The notes: generated by a model from the sequence alone, not told the origin. A stretch of DNA of 32,402 nucleotides from Mnemiopsis leidyi (GCA_000226015.1 JH154549.1:40632-73033); one strand, 5' to 3'. Shown: positions 1 through 13,515, counted from the stretch's first letter. Translations and numbers: made by a program.

Positions 1-10
1 CCTCCTCCTC

Positions 11-77
<67 letters not shown>

Positions 78-80
78 CAA
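1..80. repeat. (CCT)n/(CT)n microsatellite at left edge
   Basis: A short CCT run grades into an almost pure CT dinucleotide run to about base 68, followed by a few TA steps. It is a simple sequence repeat with no coding potential. Its complement, a (GA)n run, closes the right edge of the window, so both edges are low-complexity DNA where an assembly would be expected to stop. Confidence 0.95.
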
Positions 81-1217
81 GATAGACCAGGTAGTTACTG
101 CCAGTTAGGGAGGATAGTGAACCATTACGTCCTTATCTGGAGGTTATCACCCTCTTGACCAGGTGAACGGTGGAGATACCAGGACATTTAGTCTGACATG
201 GTGACGGGGTTCACACGATCTGTCGGGTATCACCTCCCCTTATCTCCCCAACTTTCTGTCAGTGACTTATCGTCCTGAGCTGCAGGCAACACTTCGCAAC
301 TAGTGACTTGTTTATTAGCGAAGCTGGAATCTGGAAGTGTAGCAATTGACTTGTACGAAGTCCCGAATCCTATTCAAATGAAGCCTTAACTTAGGCTAAC
401 AACGGGTTCTTTTTTAATGGGACCTTCATTTGAATCTGGACCAATGATTAACAAGTCTAACGAACTCCTTGAATATATAAGTATCAAGCCAATAAAGTCT
501 GCCGTCATGCCTGTGTGCTTGACCTTAACATTTGACGGTCTGAAATAAGCAGATGTAACATTGAAGTTCGGCATAATCAATTCATCTTCAAATTTAATCA
601 ACTTAATTCCTGTTGAGTGTTGAAAGGGATTCATGATGAAATTCGTGTCGTGCCGACAGTCTGCACGAATATCTTTCATACGGTTTAGGATTTTTGTGTC
701 TTTTTTTAATTAAAACTCAGTTTTTGATTTAAGATTCGGAAAACACTGTTTGAAGGTAATGGGTTTTACCATTAGGTTAGATAAAAGCAATTTTATTATT
801 TGTTTGATAATGAGAAGCTGATAAATTTCTGTAATCTATATAACGAAACCTTTGCAAAAATTTGTTATATAGAAGGCTTAAGTACTTTCAGCACTACTAG
901 AAAAACTTTCAACACTACTAAACGACCAAGATGGTCTATTTTTTGTCATTTCTACTGAAATGAATCATATAGGCTAAAAGTCTAACACACATTTGTCGAA
1001 TTATTCTGATAAAGCCTTTGAAAAATTATCAGTTCTAACACCCCAAAGTTTAAAGCCTCATTGTGTCAAAACAAAATATCGAATAAGAATCTAAGTTAAA
1101 AGTTTCATGTCATTGAAATAATTTAAAGATTGAAAATTGTGCTTATTCTAATAGCAGATATAGTAAAAACAAAGCTAAATCCCACCGATTTGACCTAATA
1201 CTAGTCTCTCAGGTAGG
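81..1217. other. Non-coding upstream region of the CatSper gene
   Basis: I see no convincing gene here. The only long open frame is a 97-codon minus-strand frame at 679-386 with no recognisable motif; I treat it as chance. A pair of short imperfect direct repeats (ctttcarcactacta type) lies around 885-920. Just before the CatSper start codon the sequence reads ctctcag then gtagg then ATG, so a non-coding first exon could be spliced to that point. The promoter and transcription start cannot be placed from the sequence. Confidence 0.5.
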
Positions 1218-4200
1218 ATGAACTCGCTCCTCCTTACCTTCCTCCTCCTCACCCTCACCCTCCCCACCACCTCTCTTCATGTCTTCGTCTCCAGCAACTC
1301 ACCTCACCTCCTTACCAAACAGACATTCTCCCTGGTAGTAGAGGGAGACGATTGTCCCTTCAACCCGTGCTTCTACTCTCTGCGTCTTGAAGGCGAGCAG
1401 CTCGCTTCTGGCCAGTATGTGAATGACGGTACCACTCCCATGAGTATCGATGTTGTCGTTTCTACTCCCGGAGAACACAGGATCATGATGGTCTTTTCAG
1501 ATGATATCACTGAAAGTGACTTGCCGTACGGTTTAACTGCCGGAGGCGGCCTTCCGCTTGTCTTTATTCTTCCTGTTCATATCACTCAATCAGACTATTG
1601 TAACTCAATCAAGTTTTCTGTCGCTGGTAAAGAGGTAGAAGGGGTGCTCTTTTCCGAAGAAACTTTACTTGAACTCGATATATTTAACGGTGCGAACGAG
1701 AAAATAACGTCTCAGTATTTTCACAGCGGATTTCTAACTCCGATTGTTGAGCTCAGTAACAGCACCTCACACTTCTTTCTGCCAATCACACGGAACTACA
1801 CTTCCCAAACCTGGGTAATCCCCCTGAACCGGTCAACCCTTCTCATCGAGCAGGAACACAATATATTCTCCCAACAAGACTGGCTTATACGGGTAACCTT
1901 CCCAAACACCTTTATCGACTCTTGCCTCGTTCAGCCCTCTGTTCTTCCCGTCTCTCTTCTCGGCTCCTTCTTCAAGAACCCTGAACAGTATTTCGGAGCC
2001 TCGGTTGAACCGGTTTTTGAAGCAGATCGGACCCTTCAATTCCGTAACTCGCCTTGCAGCCGGAACGTAATGATACTGTTCCAAGAAAAGTCCAAATATT
2101 TCGGACTGTCCATCCATGGGTCAGTCCAGTGGTTTACCGTGCCGGAGGTCGGCGGGAAATCTGCCTCGCTCCTCGAAGTGGTCCTCCTGCCGGAGGGAGT
2201 GATTCTGGTTACAACACGTGGTATTGTGACTCTGAGTGAGGAAGTGAGGGCGGTGAAACTCCACACCACGACACGTGCTATCGTTACTACCTCTCTGGGC
2301 TGTCCAGCCTCTTGCAGCGATAGAACAATCATCACACTTAACCAAAGCACTGTCCTGTCAGCCGAGTTAGTATGTTTCACCTTGTATTTGTGGAACTTTT
2401 TAACTCGTACCAGTCTCCGGGTGGAATCCTTTAAAAAGGTTAACTAACAATCGTCATATTCTGTAATTCTCGTTACGTATGAAAACGGTCGGTTCCAAAA
2501 ATCTCTGGCACTTTAAAGACCGTTTAAGAAGTTAAAATTCTGAATTATCTCATGGGTTCCTGTAGCTGTAGTCGGATCAAGGGACAAAGGGAATTTGGCT
2601 TAATTTTACATTTACAAGATTCCCGCTAACCGTGGTCCGCGCGCTTTTCCACGCACGTGTGCTCAAATGAAAGCTCTTTTTAGACAAAAAATTTATCTTA
2701 CTACTGTTTAACTTAAATCTAAGTTAACCTTTGCATCAATTATGAATAATCAGCCCGACTATTGAGCAGACTCGGTGATTTTCATTAATTTTTCCACGCA
2801 ATGACATATGTTAATCCTTTATCAAGAAACGCGGCGAACTTTTAAAAGTAATTGAACGGTGTATAGAGGGATTTCTGGCTACAGGAGACCCGACTGCTCC
2901 GGAAGGGTTAAAACTCGGAAATTCTGATTCATAACTCGTAAATCTTTTTATCTGTCAGGTGCCCTTACTCAGATTGGGAGGTTCTACCGATCAAACCGGA
3001 TACAAACTGCAAGATATTAGATACGTATCTTGATATCATCCGCAACATGACTGTAGTTACCCAGAATTGTGGAGACATCGTATCTGTAAACGGTAGTGGA
3101 TATGGTCAACCCTTTCAAACAAAACTGGTAAGTGCTTAGCGTTGTGGTTAAGTCATAGCGTTTGTAATATTAGCAATAAGACAGCTTGTTTATTTGGTTT
3201 GATCCTAAATTGTTAGATATGACTTTTTGAAATAAACATACTACAAAATTTTCAAATCAATAACTGAATATCCGATCTCCAGACTTGGAAAAACAAAATA
3301 TCTGGTGTACACTGGGACGAGATCACCTCCCACATGTACCTATACGGCTCCCAGATCCTCAGCTCCACCTCCCGAGGTAGAAGTGTCACTACCGTCCTGA
3401 CCCTGGAAGAGGGGGAGAGTATTAGAAACATGGTGTCTAGCGGACTGCTGGGCGATGTAGTAGCGGTATGTTGTCTCTGTAACTATTCTATTCAAGTCAT
3501 ACATGTTAAGGTCAAAGGAACAAGCCTGCCTTTGGCGTACAATGTAAATCATCTTGATTGTTGATTTAAATCAAGCATTTTGTGTGAATTTCAGATCACT
3601 GAATCCGGGAGAATCTTCATCTCAAACGTAGGAATAAACCGTTTCGTAGAGATGCACAATCTACACAACTCACCTATCTCACCCCACTCCTACTTCACAT
3701 TAGATCACACTTCTCAGCTGTGCTATCACACTCTCCGAAACACATCAATCGCCAGGTTCCTAGCGTTCTTACTTTACTTGAAAGGCTTGACGGGTAGGAT
3801 GCACGTGCGTCTTGCGCATGCTCCCGACTCGCGCGGCAGATCCTCAGATTTATCGGGAAACCGTACTCCTCCGATTCGGCAATCCTTACTTTATGATTCG
3901 CGCTTATAATTATAATTTGTCAAATGTCAAGAATACTATTTGTATAATTCAGGTACAGGATACCAAGACGAGCGCTGTATCGGTCAGAGTTTATGTCGGA
4001 AAATGAGCTGTATCTAGAGCCGATAGGGGGGAACAAAGTCAGGCTTTTTTCTGATTCAACGGTAAGCTATAGCTTCAAGTAAGAAGTAAGATCTGATACG
4101 GTTGGTTAGGCTCAGACACACGATTCATTAGGAATACTACGGTCACAGTTCCCTGATCTTAATGATCGTAACTTGATGAAACAATCGGTTCTCTTTGAAG

Positions 4201-7200
4201 TCATAATTTTGCAGCCACATTTATGCAACCGTATGGCCTGGCATTAGGGTTTCCTCAGATTATTGGCGATTGATTTAGATGCAGGCGTTAACAATTAACA
4301 TCGATCATTTGTTGCACCACAGATATTGGAACATTTGGCTACTATCAACTGCAGTTGGATTATATACAATTTGATGTGTATTCTGGCTTTTATGCGTTCT
4401 CAATTAAATTCGTCTTATGTTTTGACTAACGTCTCTTATGCTCTAGACCTATATCATTGGTCTGGAAATCCATCAAATTTTCACGACCGAGAACTTTCAA
4501 CTTTCTGTTTAGAACTTCTTGAGTATTCTACGTCGAGCTTGATTGGAAATGGAAGACACTGGAGCTCAAATTGATGTCATCGCAGGGCATGTGAATGAGA
4601 CTATTTTAATTGTTATACACCCGCACTCTTCAGCCTGTCTATATCCCCCCGACTGACATGATTTGGTCACATTAGCACCACCAACTCCAAACTGCTCTTA
4701 TCGTTTCCTTTGTTCCACCCTTTCTCGCGTTTGGTGGCCCACCATCCCTGAGAATAGACTTGTTCGATATCTAGCGTCGTGTCCAACATTTTGTTTGTTT
4801 TATCAGTGAATTGAACAAAATTAAGTAAGTCGAATTATGTGGATTTCCTACAAAAATTGCGACTTCTTGCAATTGTTAAGTCTTGTTTATGTGAAAGATG
4901 ACGAAATTTTCTTCTTAGACAGGGACCTTTACATCAGGAGATGTTGGCAAGATTTTTAAACTTAACAAAGACCGAGGATCAGGTAGAATTACCGAGGTGT
5001 CTCAGAGGATCATCTCCGACAGATACTTTTCTGTTGCTGTTGTCCAGGTTGTAGACCCTTTTGTCCGGCCGAAACTCGTGCACAATCAGATATTCATAAC
5101 AGAAAACGGTGATGGTTCTGTGACTATAGAGATTATTGGTAAGCGGAGTTGTGATTTTACGTTTCAATTTTTATGATAAATGGTTGTTGCTGAGCTCTTC
5201 TAGTAGTATTTTAAAGTCGAAGTTAGACTTATGTTTCTCCTGGTCGAATTATTAACTTCCTTTATTGTCAGAGTATTGATGTTAAAATTCGCGAACCACC
5301 AAGGTTTATAACCATTGTCACCGACACCGTACTTTGATCGTTCGGTTTCCTGTAACTTAACCCTACTCTCGATCATGAGTAAACAATTGGTACACCCCTA
5401 TTGTTTGAATTTAAAATTCTATACAACTCTCGGCAAATTCTGTCGTTCTTTTGACGGCACACAGTTGTAATTGTCGTGTCTAACCCGAGCCGAAAACCCC
5501 CTCTAGGCGGTCTCTGGACCAGCAGACAGCTGAGGTCCTGCATAGTCGTCCTGTCCTGTACTCCTTTCCTGGTGGCCGCTTTGCACAGCCCAACTGCCCT
5601 AATTGCCTCCCCGCTCTACGCAGGCCGAGGTACGTGAACATAAATATGCGCGGATAGAGAGGGATAGTCGTTAATATTTAACAAACTAGAAGCACGACAA
5701 GTCTGAAAATTAATTTGCACGTCTATTTGATGCTAACGGTTGTCCAACAGCCGCAGACTACAACGGTTAGATAGCCCAGGAATTAGACGCAGCCAAACCC
5801 ATTTTTCTGCCCACCAGAGACGGGGTGCATGGGGTTGCTGGAGTCTGACAGATGGTTTTCTATCAACTTAGACCCCCACATGTCAACGGTAGAGGTGGAT
5901 ATCGGTGACAAGTTCGTGGTAACAGAGGAGGTCGGAGAGGGAGTAGTGACAATGTCCACACCGGACACGCTCCACAGAGACCTGGTGGGCGGTATCGTCT
6001 CGGTGTCCGGAGGTAGACAGGGCGTCGTGTTGGCAGTGGGCGAGCAGAGTGTCACTTTCTTCTCTGATCAACAGTTCACCCTCAATGAAGGTTCTTGTTA
6101 CAATTATTTTACATACGTAGTTCAAAGGTACACCAGTTTACTGTAAAAAAGGCTTTTGGACAAACACAATTAAATCGAAAATCCACAAACTATGATACTT
6201 AGAAGGCGTGAACTTGCAACTCAAGAATACTATGAATTGCATCTCATCTTCTATCTTTATTCCAAAAGTAACGAGCTATCTATCAAGTTGCAAACCGTTT
6301 TCTGATAAAATTGTGCTTTAAGATAGGTAAACCCTGTACTGAATGGTAAAGTTTCGAGCATTAGCAGCTTGGCTAGAGATAAAATTAAGTCTAACTTGAT
6401 GGCCGGATGATATGTTGCCGTAAGTGAGACGTTATTCAGCTTCAAAAACTTATAGCTGCGTCACTTTTTCGTCACCATGTCATTACAGTATACGATTTAA
6501 GAATCTCATGGACGTGTAGGTTACCATCGTATATTTCTACAATGATTTTGTCCTGTTTTACTGCCTCTGTGAACGACACAGTACAATGAATGTGTCTTTA
6601 ATTTTCTATCAGCTCATGAGGTTACTATTATAGTGAATCGGTTGGTGAAGAAACGAAAAGTACTAATTGATGTTGATATTGTTTAAGAAACGATCATTAT
6701 TCATGACAGTATTAACATATATACATACATTGGGCATATCACACAAGCTAGTGAAGCCTTTTCTTAGGTAACTTATCTACTTTTTACTTGCCCAACTTTG
6801 CCCAACTTTCCCAACTTTCGACCGAAGTCCTAGGAGCTACTCTTCACACCCTTGCAATTGTGTTGTGTAGTTGCCAAGCAAGAATCGGGGTTTCGTGTAA
6901 TAAAACATAGCAGATATATCCTGAGGAAATGCCGTCATTAGACCGCATTTCTTCATCATAACGACATTTAGAAGGTACAAAATTCGACGATGTTGTCGGA
7001 GGAAATCCCACAATGAGAACCTGCTTTCATTGGTGTGATTCTTCTAGGTGAATATCTGTAATGCAACATATCATCTGGCATCTTGAACTCTGAAGCCGAA
7101 GAATCCTTTACTCGAGTCAATGATGTTTGTTACCGGGTACACTGCACTCTACTGTAATTGTTCATGTTAATTTGAGGAATCCTTTTTTGAGAAGTTCACA

Positions 7201-10200
7201 GCAGAGCTTTAATGATATAGATTTATGAGAATTCTGTTGTGATAGGTCATTAAATTTGTCATAGATGAGATTATCACTAAAGTATTGGTTTAATTTTCCC
7301 CCCTAAATTATTTTTTCGTAATACTGATAGATTTAAATAAGTTATCTAAGTGAAAAATTAAGCAATATTCCATGTCCCAATTCAAAACTTTGCATACATC
7401 TACGTTACAACTTCACTAGAATATCCCATCAGAGTTCTCAAGTCTAGAGATCGTGTTCTCGAACGTTGGATCAGGAACGCTTGCGGAGGGGCAGTATCCA
7501 CGTGAAGCTAGCTGGATCTTGTCAGAGCCGGAGTGCGAGGTGGTCTTTCTGGCAGACGATCTCTCGGTTCTTACTCACCCTGGTACACTTTAGGTCTTGT
7601 TTAACAAATCTTTCGTCTGTTGAGTAGTTGTTAAGTCCCCCTTCCAGCCACTTTCCACTTTTCTATGTCCTCCCTGATCCGTGTACTACCGAATTTAAGG
7701 TTTATTAATTTGTGTGTGTTTAACGTGACGTGGTCTAGTTTGGCACTTTTAAAAATAGTTGTGCCGTGTTAAAATAGCAATTATCAGAGAGTGCTGCATT
7801 GCTGAATAGCTCATGTGCGGCGTACAATAAGGGAAGCAAAGACTTTGTGAAATCAAGGTTTTACAATTTCAGTTTCTCAACAATCCGTGTACATCGACAC
7901 TAAGAAAGAGTCAAAGCTGAAAGTAAAAGTCTCGGATCGGCGGGACTTTCCAGCTTATCCCCCAGTTCTTAAAGTAGAGTTCGAAAACAGGGAAAAGTTT
8001 AACTTTTACTCTACCCTTAATGATACCTCCCACAAGAGTGAGCTCACGGTAAGTACGTCGACGGCAAACAAGTGATCTCATACAGTTTTCGCCTGTTTCC
8101 GCTTAGGTAGGCCAATTTAAAACATACCATATTTCCAGAAATAGATCACTTTTACAAACTATCAAACGCTATCGCATTTAGATTACTCTGAGTCACGTGA
8201 ACCTGGTTGGTGGTACCTACACTCCAGTCCTTGTAACTCCGTCCCGTACTGAGAGTTTGAGGTGCGAAGTCCCCTCCGTCCTCTTCTCCGTGAAACAGGA
8301 ATGTAACCCCCAAACTCGACTAGTATTGAGGTACCCTCACATCCACGATCAATCTGCTTTTCTTGCCTCTCACTTGGCAGGACCCAATGGTTTGTGGAAT
8401 AGTCAGGATTATTTGACATATTTCTTTAGCTTCTTCAAGATTAACACATGCTATAGAACTTAATAAAATAGATATTCTAAAAAGCCTGCAAAAACTTTCC
8501 TGTACATTCTAAATTTAGGAGTTAAAATTGATATGGTAATAAATGGCATTTGATTTATTTATTATCGCATTTGATAAGTTAAGTTAAAGTCAGGACTGTT
8601 ACAGTTGATTTTGAGTAGGAGTAGTTTCATAATCAGACTGCTGTCCCTTCTCGCCATCTTGTTTAGGCAATTCACCTTTGTAAAGTTTCCTGAAAGAATT
8701 TAGTAATTGACTACGTGAACTGTTAGACATGTTAGTCGTTTCATTTCGACATTCCCGTCTGCGCAGTCTGGAGCAGACTCCAAACGTTAAATCCCTCTCA
8801 AGTCGCATGTTAGAACCTGATATTTTGATAATTTTAGGTCGATTTTGTCTGACTTTTAATATTCTTCTGGAATGTACCGTACAATTATGCAGAAATTCCG
8901 ACCCAGTTTAACAGTGCCGCTCTTGTGTCACCCCCTTTCCGGTGTCAGGGCCGGCTAAATTTAAACAGAACACGACGGCACATCTGTAACGTAATATTCG
9001 ACCCCAGGAGACACCCTGATGACGTCACTGCCGACAAACTACCGCCCTCCCTCGGTCCACGGCCGGGAAATCTCCACTTCGCCAAACGTCTACAACGTCG
9101 ATCCCAGCCAGGCCGTTCCCAGATCTGTGAAAGCAGTGTCCAAGAATTCGTACCAGTTTAAACAGTGTGCCGGCGCGGCAAGTAAAACAGACTGCTCCTG
9201 CTCCGACAAACTCAGAATATCTGGTAAAAAAATGTTGGTCGAGACCGTCTTGTCAAGTTTATTAGACTCGGTTACGCGCCACAAGTATATGTGAAAATTT
9301 TCGGAATCCTATTGATGTAGTTGGGTTTCACAAAGCCGGTTAGACCGAAAATCAAAGCGCTAAACCGATCGTAAACGTGGGGTTTCTCTCTCATAAATTC
9401 AAATTTAGACCAACCCTTTGTATAAAACTGAACCTACCCCAGATCTGGCGGCGAACAGTGACTGTAGGGAGAACGTGTACACAGTGACTTACTCAACAAT
9501 CTTTACTCCAGAACTTCTTGTAACGCTCTTCGGAGAGGAACCTCAGCCACTAAAGTTAGTTTTGCTTTCCCGTGTGAGAGAGAGAAAACATGTGACCCTT
9601 AGTTTGGACGGAATCATATGCAAAAGCACGCTCAATGATATTGTAGATATCTTGGTTACAGACTGGCAATGTTCTTGATTTCGAGCATGGTAACCGAAAT
9701 AATTAGCTGCAATTTATTTAATTGCTGATTGCACATGTGTAAACAAATGCTGTGTTGTAATTTGTGAATAAAAATTTGTTTTACGCGTGCATAAGGTCAT
9801 AATTTTGAATATCCTTAGACAAAAGTTTTCGTCAGATTCAAAGGCCTCAATAAAGTTAGCAGCTTGTTCAAAAGTCTGTGGGGTTCGTGGAACTGTGATA
9901 TTTTCATGTTGTGTAACTACCAGGAAATTCCCCAGAAATATTTACAGAAGCTCCTCCCCTATCGCCATGCATGTACTATACCAATTCATTAGCATTCCTG
10001 AAGTTCGCACTTCTGATGGTTAAAACTTGGTCGCTTCCATACCTCATCACCTTTACCTTCTTATTAGTCTGCGCCAATCTCTGTGTGGAATTATCAATTT
10101 TCGGTGCTGAAAATATTTACAATATTATGTGCCTACTGCATTCTCGGTACTATCATACCTGGGCTGTAGACTGTAGTCCGTATAGATTTTCCAGGTAGGA

Positions 10201-12655
10201 CATGCATGTTTGATCTACTTGAAACATTACAAGTGCATGAAAAGCATCGAAATTCCGATCTAGATTTGTGAAATCTCAATGAAATAGATACTTATACTTG
10301 CTGTCTAACGTGTAGACATTTATGCTAAACTAAGAATACTTTCTCAGTCATACTAAACTAAGAATACTCTCTCAGTCATACTAAACTAAGAATACCCTCT
10401 CAGTCATACTAAACTAAGAATACTCTCTCAGTCATGCTAAACTTAGAATACTCTCTCAGTCATACTAAACTAAGAATACTCTCTCAGTCATACTAAACTA
10501 AGAATACTCTTTCAGTCATACTAAACTAAGAATACTCTCTCAGTCATACTTAACTGAGAATACTCTCTCAGTCACACTAAACTAAGAATACTTTCTCAGT
10601 CATACTAAAGTAAGAATACTTTCTCAGTCATACTAAACTAAGAATACTTTCTCAGTCATACTAAACTGAGAATACTCTCCCAGTCACACTAAACTAAGAA
10701 TACTCTCTCAGTCATACTAAACTAAGAATACTCTCTCAGTCATACTTAACTTAGAATACTCTCTCAGTCACACTAAACTAAGAATACTTTCTCAGTCACA
10801 CTAAACTAAGAATACTGTCTCAGTCATACTAAACTAAGAATAGTCTCTCAGTAGTACTAAACTAAGAATACTCTCTCAGTCATACTAAACTAAGAATACT
10901 TTCTCAGTCATACTAGACTAAGAATACTCTCTCAGTCATACTAAACTAAGAATACTCTCTCAGTCACACTTAACTAAGAATACTCTCCCAGTCACACATA
11001 CCTGATTACGGAGGTCAATGGACGAGAGGAGTACCAGATCTACCAGGCTTCCCAGACTGTTCTCTCTCCCAACTGCAACTTCACAAACTGTTCCATTGTT
11101 TTCCTTGGATCAGGTGGGTAACTTCCAGCCCTGTGTTCAACTAATATATTGAACGAGCTCTATTTTTCTGTACCTTCAGTTAAAGCTTTGTAATTCTGCA
11201 AGCCTCACAAAATCCTATTTATTTATAACGAATCAGATTTATAAGGCTGTTTCATTTAGTTCTGTGACTATTTGTTAGCCCAAGTAACAAAGTACCGTGA
11301 CCTGCACTAAACCCCCTTTAAGGTTCGAGTTAAAACGATACCACTCCTCTCAGTAATACCCGTGTTGACACGTGTCAAGTTTGTGGGACGTGAATATTAT
11401 ATCACTATGTTAGTAGTCACGTTTCTGACTGGAACATCCTACTCGGCTCGCGTCCAACCTGAGCCCACTTCTAATGGGGTTTCCCAAAACTTCCCGTCCT
11501 TCCCGCAAGAGATCACACCAAATTTCCCGTTTCAGAACTGTTCCACTTCCGAGTAACGGTGGTTTCGGACACCATCTGCAACTACGAGACAGAGTTCCTG
11601 CTGTTCGTGGTGGACGCGCCCCTCACTAAAACTCTCCACAACACTATCACTGTTCATGTCGGTGAGTCAAAGCTGTCGCGAACGTCAATGAGCCAGCTGA
11701 GGCGGGCTCCCAAACTACTCGTGTCACATTTTATTTACACAGTAAACTTCTTAATCTTATTTATCGACAATTTATCGTTTATTTAAACAGTAAACTAATT
11801 AACGTTTTGCGCCAGGAATATCAGGATAAGGAACGGTATTACCTCACTTGTAGTCGCCTCTACTTGAGAGATACTACTGTACCTCTTAATATTCATGTCG
11901 CAAGAAGTTTCATCTGGTTTACAAAGCACTGACTTACCCCTAAAATTTAACGTTCAATAAGTTGAATCCAAAAAGCCCTATTTTCTGTCAGAGTAAATGT
12001 TGATATGGTGTGCAGGTTTTACCCGTGTGTTGTGTTTAGGGAGTGAAAGGTAAAGTTTGGTCAGTACAATTTGGTGGTACCCCGTGCCAGATCCTCTCAG
12101 CATCTCACCAGTATCCTCTAGCAGAGTACCCCTATTTGCTCGTCCGTAGCTCTTCCTAGCGTCATGTGTCACGGGATATGTTCCACTAAATAGCCTGTCA
12201 TTCATAAAGTTACAATTTACAGATGATTTTCTGGTGCCAAGTACTAGCTTTATCATCGAGATTTGAAAGCTGTGAAAGTCCTTTATTGGTTTAATGATAG
12301 CGCTTGATAAGTTCGGGAGGTGTTAAGGCCATGAAATATGAATTCATGTTCAATTTGTGTCAAAGACTTGATGCCCAGAACTGTCAGAATTATTGCCGCC
12401 ACTCTCATCGCGTAGTGAGCACCAAGGGGCGGCACATTTTACCCCTGCTACTGCTAGTTGGAATAACCGTCACAGCGTCATACACTGACATTTTTTAATT
12501 TTCCAGGTGCCATCATGTTTATAATCATCCTGATATACTATACGAACAGTAAGGGCGCCGATCCTGAGGGTGGTTTCAAGCGGGAGAAAGAAAAGTTTAA
12601 TGAAAACTCCAGCTCAACTTCTTCCATTTCTTGTTCAAAGGACATTCCTCTCTGA
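1218..12655 (+). CDS. CATSPERG: CatSper auxiliary subunit, gamma-like, 17 exons, 1221 aa
   Basis: Single-pass membrane protein expected to form part of the extracellular canopy over the CatSper calcium channel of the sperm flagellum. Exons: 1218-2365, 2959-3127, 3283-3465, 3595-3755, 3953-4061, 4919-5138, 5507-5629, 5818-6090, 7448-7582, 7873-8048, 8182-8389, 9008-9223, 9443-9554, 10992-11113, 11354-11389, 11536-11661, 12507-12655. All borders are GT..AG and the phases close to a stop. Visible: signal peptide (residues 1 to about 19), a beta-rich ectodomain, a SGDVGK stretch typical of CatSper subunits, the conserved block FKQCAG..C-S-C..SDC (residues about 1020-1048), YLITEVN, then LFHFRVTVV and a membrane segment near 1168-1187 with a short Ser-rich cytoplasmic tail. 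The LFHFRV block and total length fit gamma better than beta, delta or epsilon, as I remember those families. Weakest borders are the GTTCCT donor after 3755 and the acceptors at 5818 and 9008. An open frame at 4326-4574 falls in an intron, because exons 5 and 6 join in phase without it. Confidence 0.82.
10321..10992 (+). repeat. 24 x 28-bp tandem array, each unit a 3' splice site
   Basis: Twenty-four head-to-tail copies of a 28-bp unit occupy the end of CatSper intron 13 with no indel: unit ends fall at 10348, 10376 and so on every 28 bases to 10992. Each unit reads approximately TACTAAACTAAGAATACTC then TCTCAGTCA, that is, a branch-site-like TACTAAAC, a short pyrimidine tract and an AG. The AG of the last copy (10990-10991) is the acceptor of exon 14, and the exon's first bases (TCACAC) match the start of the repeat unit. 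Substitutions are scattered among copies. Confidence 0.95.
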
Positions 12656-12726
12656 AATATGAACATGATTATTTGATGGTGCCAACAAAAATTCGAGGAG
12701 TATTATTTCTTTTCTCGTAAAAGAGA

Positions 12727-12732
12727 AATAAA
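12727..12732 (+). terminator. Poly(A) signal AATAAA for the CatSper gene
   Basis: Canonical AATAAA lies 72 bases after the CatSper stop codon, at a usual distance for a short 3' untranslated region. The cleavage site itself is not determined. Confidence 0.6.
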
Positions 12733-13195
12733 CTACAGATCATCTTAATCGATGGATATTAGATATGTTCTTCAATCTCTAATAACAGTCTGAAAAGCCA
12801 TAGCCATACACAATGCAAAATTCCAAATTTTGATTTGTAATTGATTTTGAATAATTAGTTTTATCATTTAAATCTATAAGTACCAAGATTTTGCATGACT
12901 AAATTTGACGAACTCATATCCGTTTAACGTTCTCGTTAAGCTAAACTTAAAGCTTTGAGCTGCGAGAGTCAGGTGTTATCGCGTCAAGACTGAATCTTAA
13001 TTAACAGCTATATTATCAAATTCTTGAAAAGAAACCCTGTGCTTGAAAAAGAGGCCCTTATATTGATTAAATTTTCATGTGCAGTTATACAATTATAATC
13101 ATATGTTTTAATTCAATCTAATTCTATGGTATATTGCTTTCAGAATTAGCAATAACAATAATGCTTTGTTCAAACTTTGAAAAAATTAACACTCT
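12733..13195. other. AT-rich intergenic region
   Basis: No open frame or RNA gene is recognisable. Around 12960-12990 a short motif (gcgagagtcaggt) resembles motifs at 14343-14370 and 14643-14675, which may be fragments of one repeat family. Confidence 0.5.
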
Positions 13196-13270
13196 GTGAA
13201 GCTAAATCAATTGCCTAGCCCTGCTGCCGCAGCCTCCAGTCCCGGCGCGCGGCCACCCGTAATTTATCAA

Positions 13271-13515
13271 ACACGTATGCATCCCTGTCGAGACGGACGC
13301 GCGATCAAAAAGCTCGCACCCGAGCTAGGGCGCGCGCAACTGGCAACGCGAGCCAAAGGGCTTTGTTGGCCTATCAAGTAGGTTATCAACCTACAAGCTT
13401 AGCAATTGCTAAGCCAACATATCCTTGTGGCTCGCGCTGCGCGCGCCCTATGTGTGAGCTATTGCGCGCGTCCGTTCCAATTTCGCGCTTATAAGCTCGC
13501 ACAGGGATACGTGTA
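13271..13515. mobile_element. Foldback/MITE-like element with ~100-bp inverted arms
   Basis: Two imperfect inverted arms (13271-13370 and 13412-13515) share blocks ACACGTAT, CCCTGT, GGACGCGCG, AGCTC, TAGGGCGCGCGCA, CGCGAGCC and TGTTGGC in order. They enclose a short loop that contains two smaller palindromes, GTAGGTT/AACCTAC and GCTTAGC-AA-TTGCTAAGC type. The arms are far richer in CG than the flanks. No open reading frame is inside, so the element would be non-autonomous. I could not find a clear target-site duplication, so the class is unknown. Confidence 0.65.

Noticed and set aside
386-679. 97-codon minus-strand open frame
   Set aside because: No signal, motif, start context or splice partner; length is within chance in this composition.
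3812-4006. Protein-like frame FGNPYFMIRAYNY across the intron 4/exon 5 border
   Set aside because: It conflicts with the phase of exon 5, which reads ELYLEPIGGNKVRLFS in another frame and joins exon 4 correctly.
4326-4574. Open frame that could be an extra CatSper exon
   Set aside because: CatSper exons 5 and 6 join in phase without it, no donor in it fits the needed phase, and its composition is intronic.
5783-6125. Two minus-strand frames opposite CatSper exon 8
   Set aside because: Shadows of the plus-strand coding exon.
9787-10198. Open frames that might be extra CatSper exons in intron 13
   Set aside because: Exon 13 (phase 2) joins directly to exon 14 to give the expected conserved order SDC...YLITEVN; these frames are not needed.
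10321-10992. CRISPR-like array
   Set aside because: The units are contiguous repeats without unique spacers and the DNA is animal nuclear; it is a minisatellite.
11978-12256. 92-codon minus-strand frame in a CatSper intron
   Set aside because: No recognisable domain, signal peptide or splice context; treated as chance.
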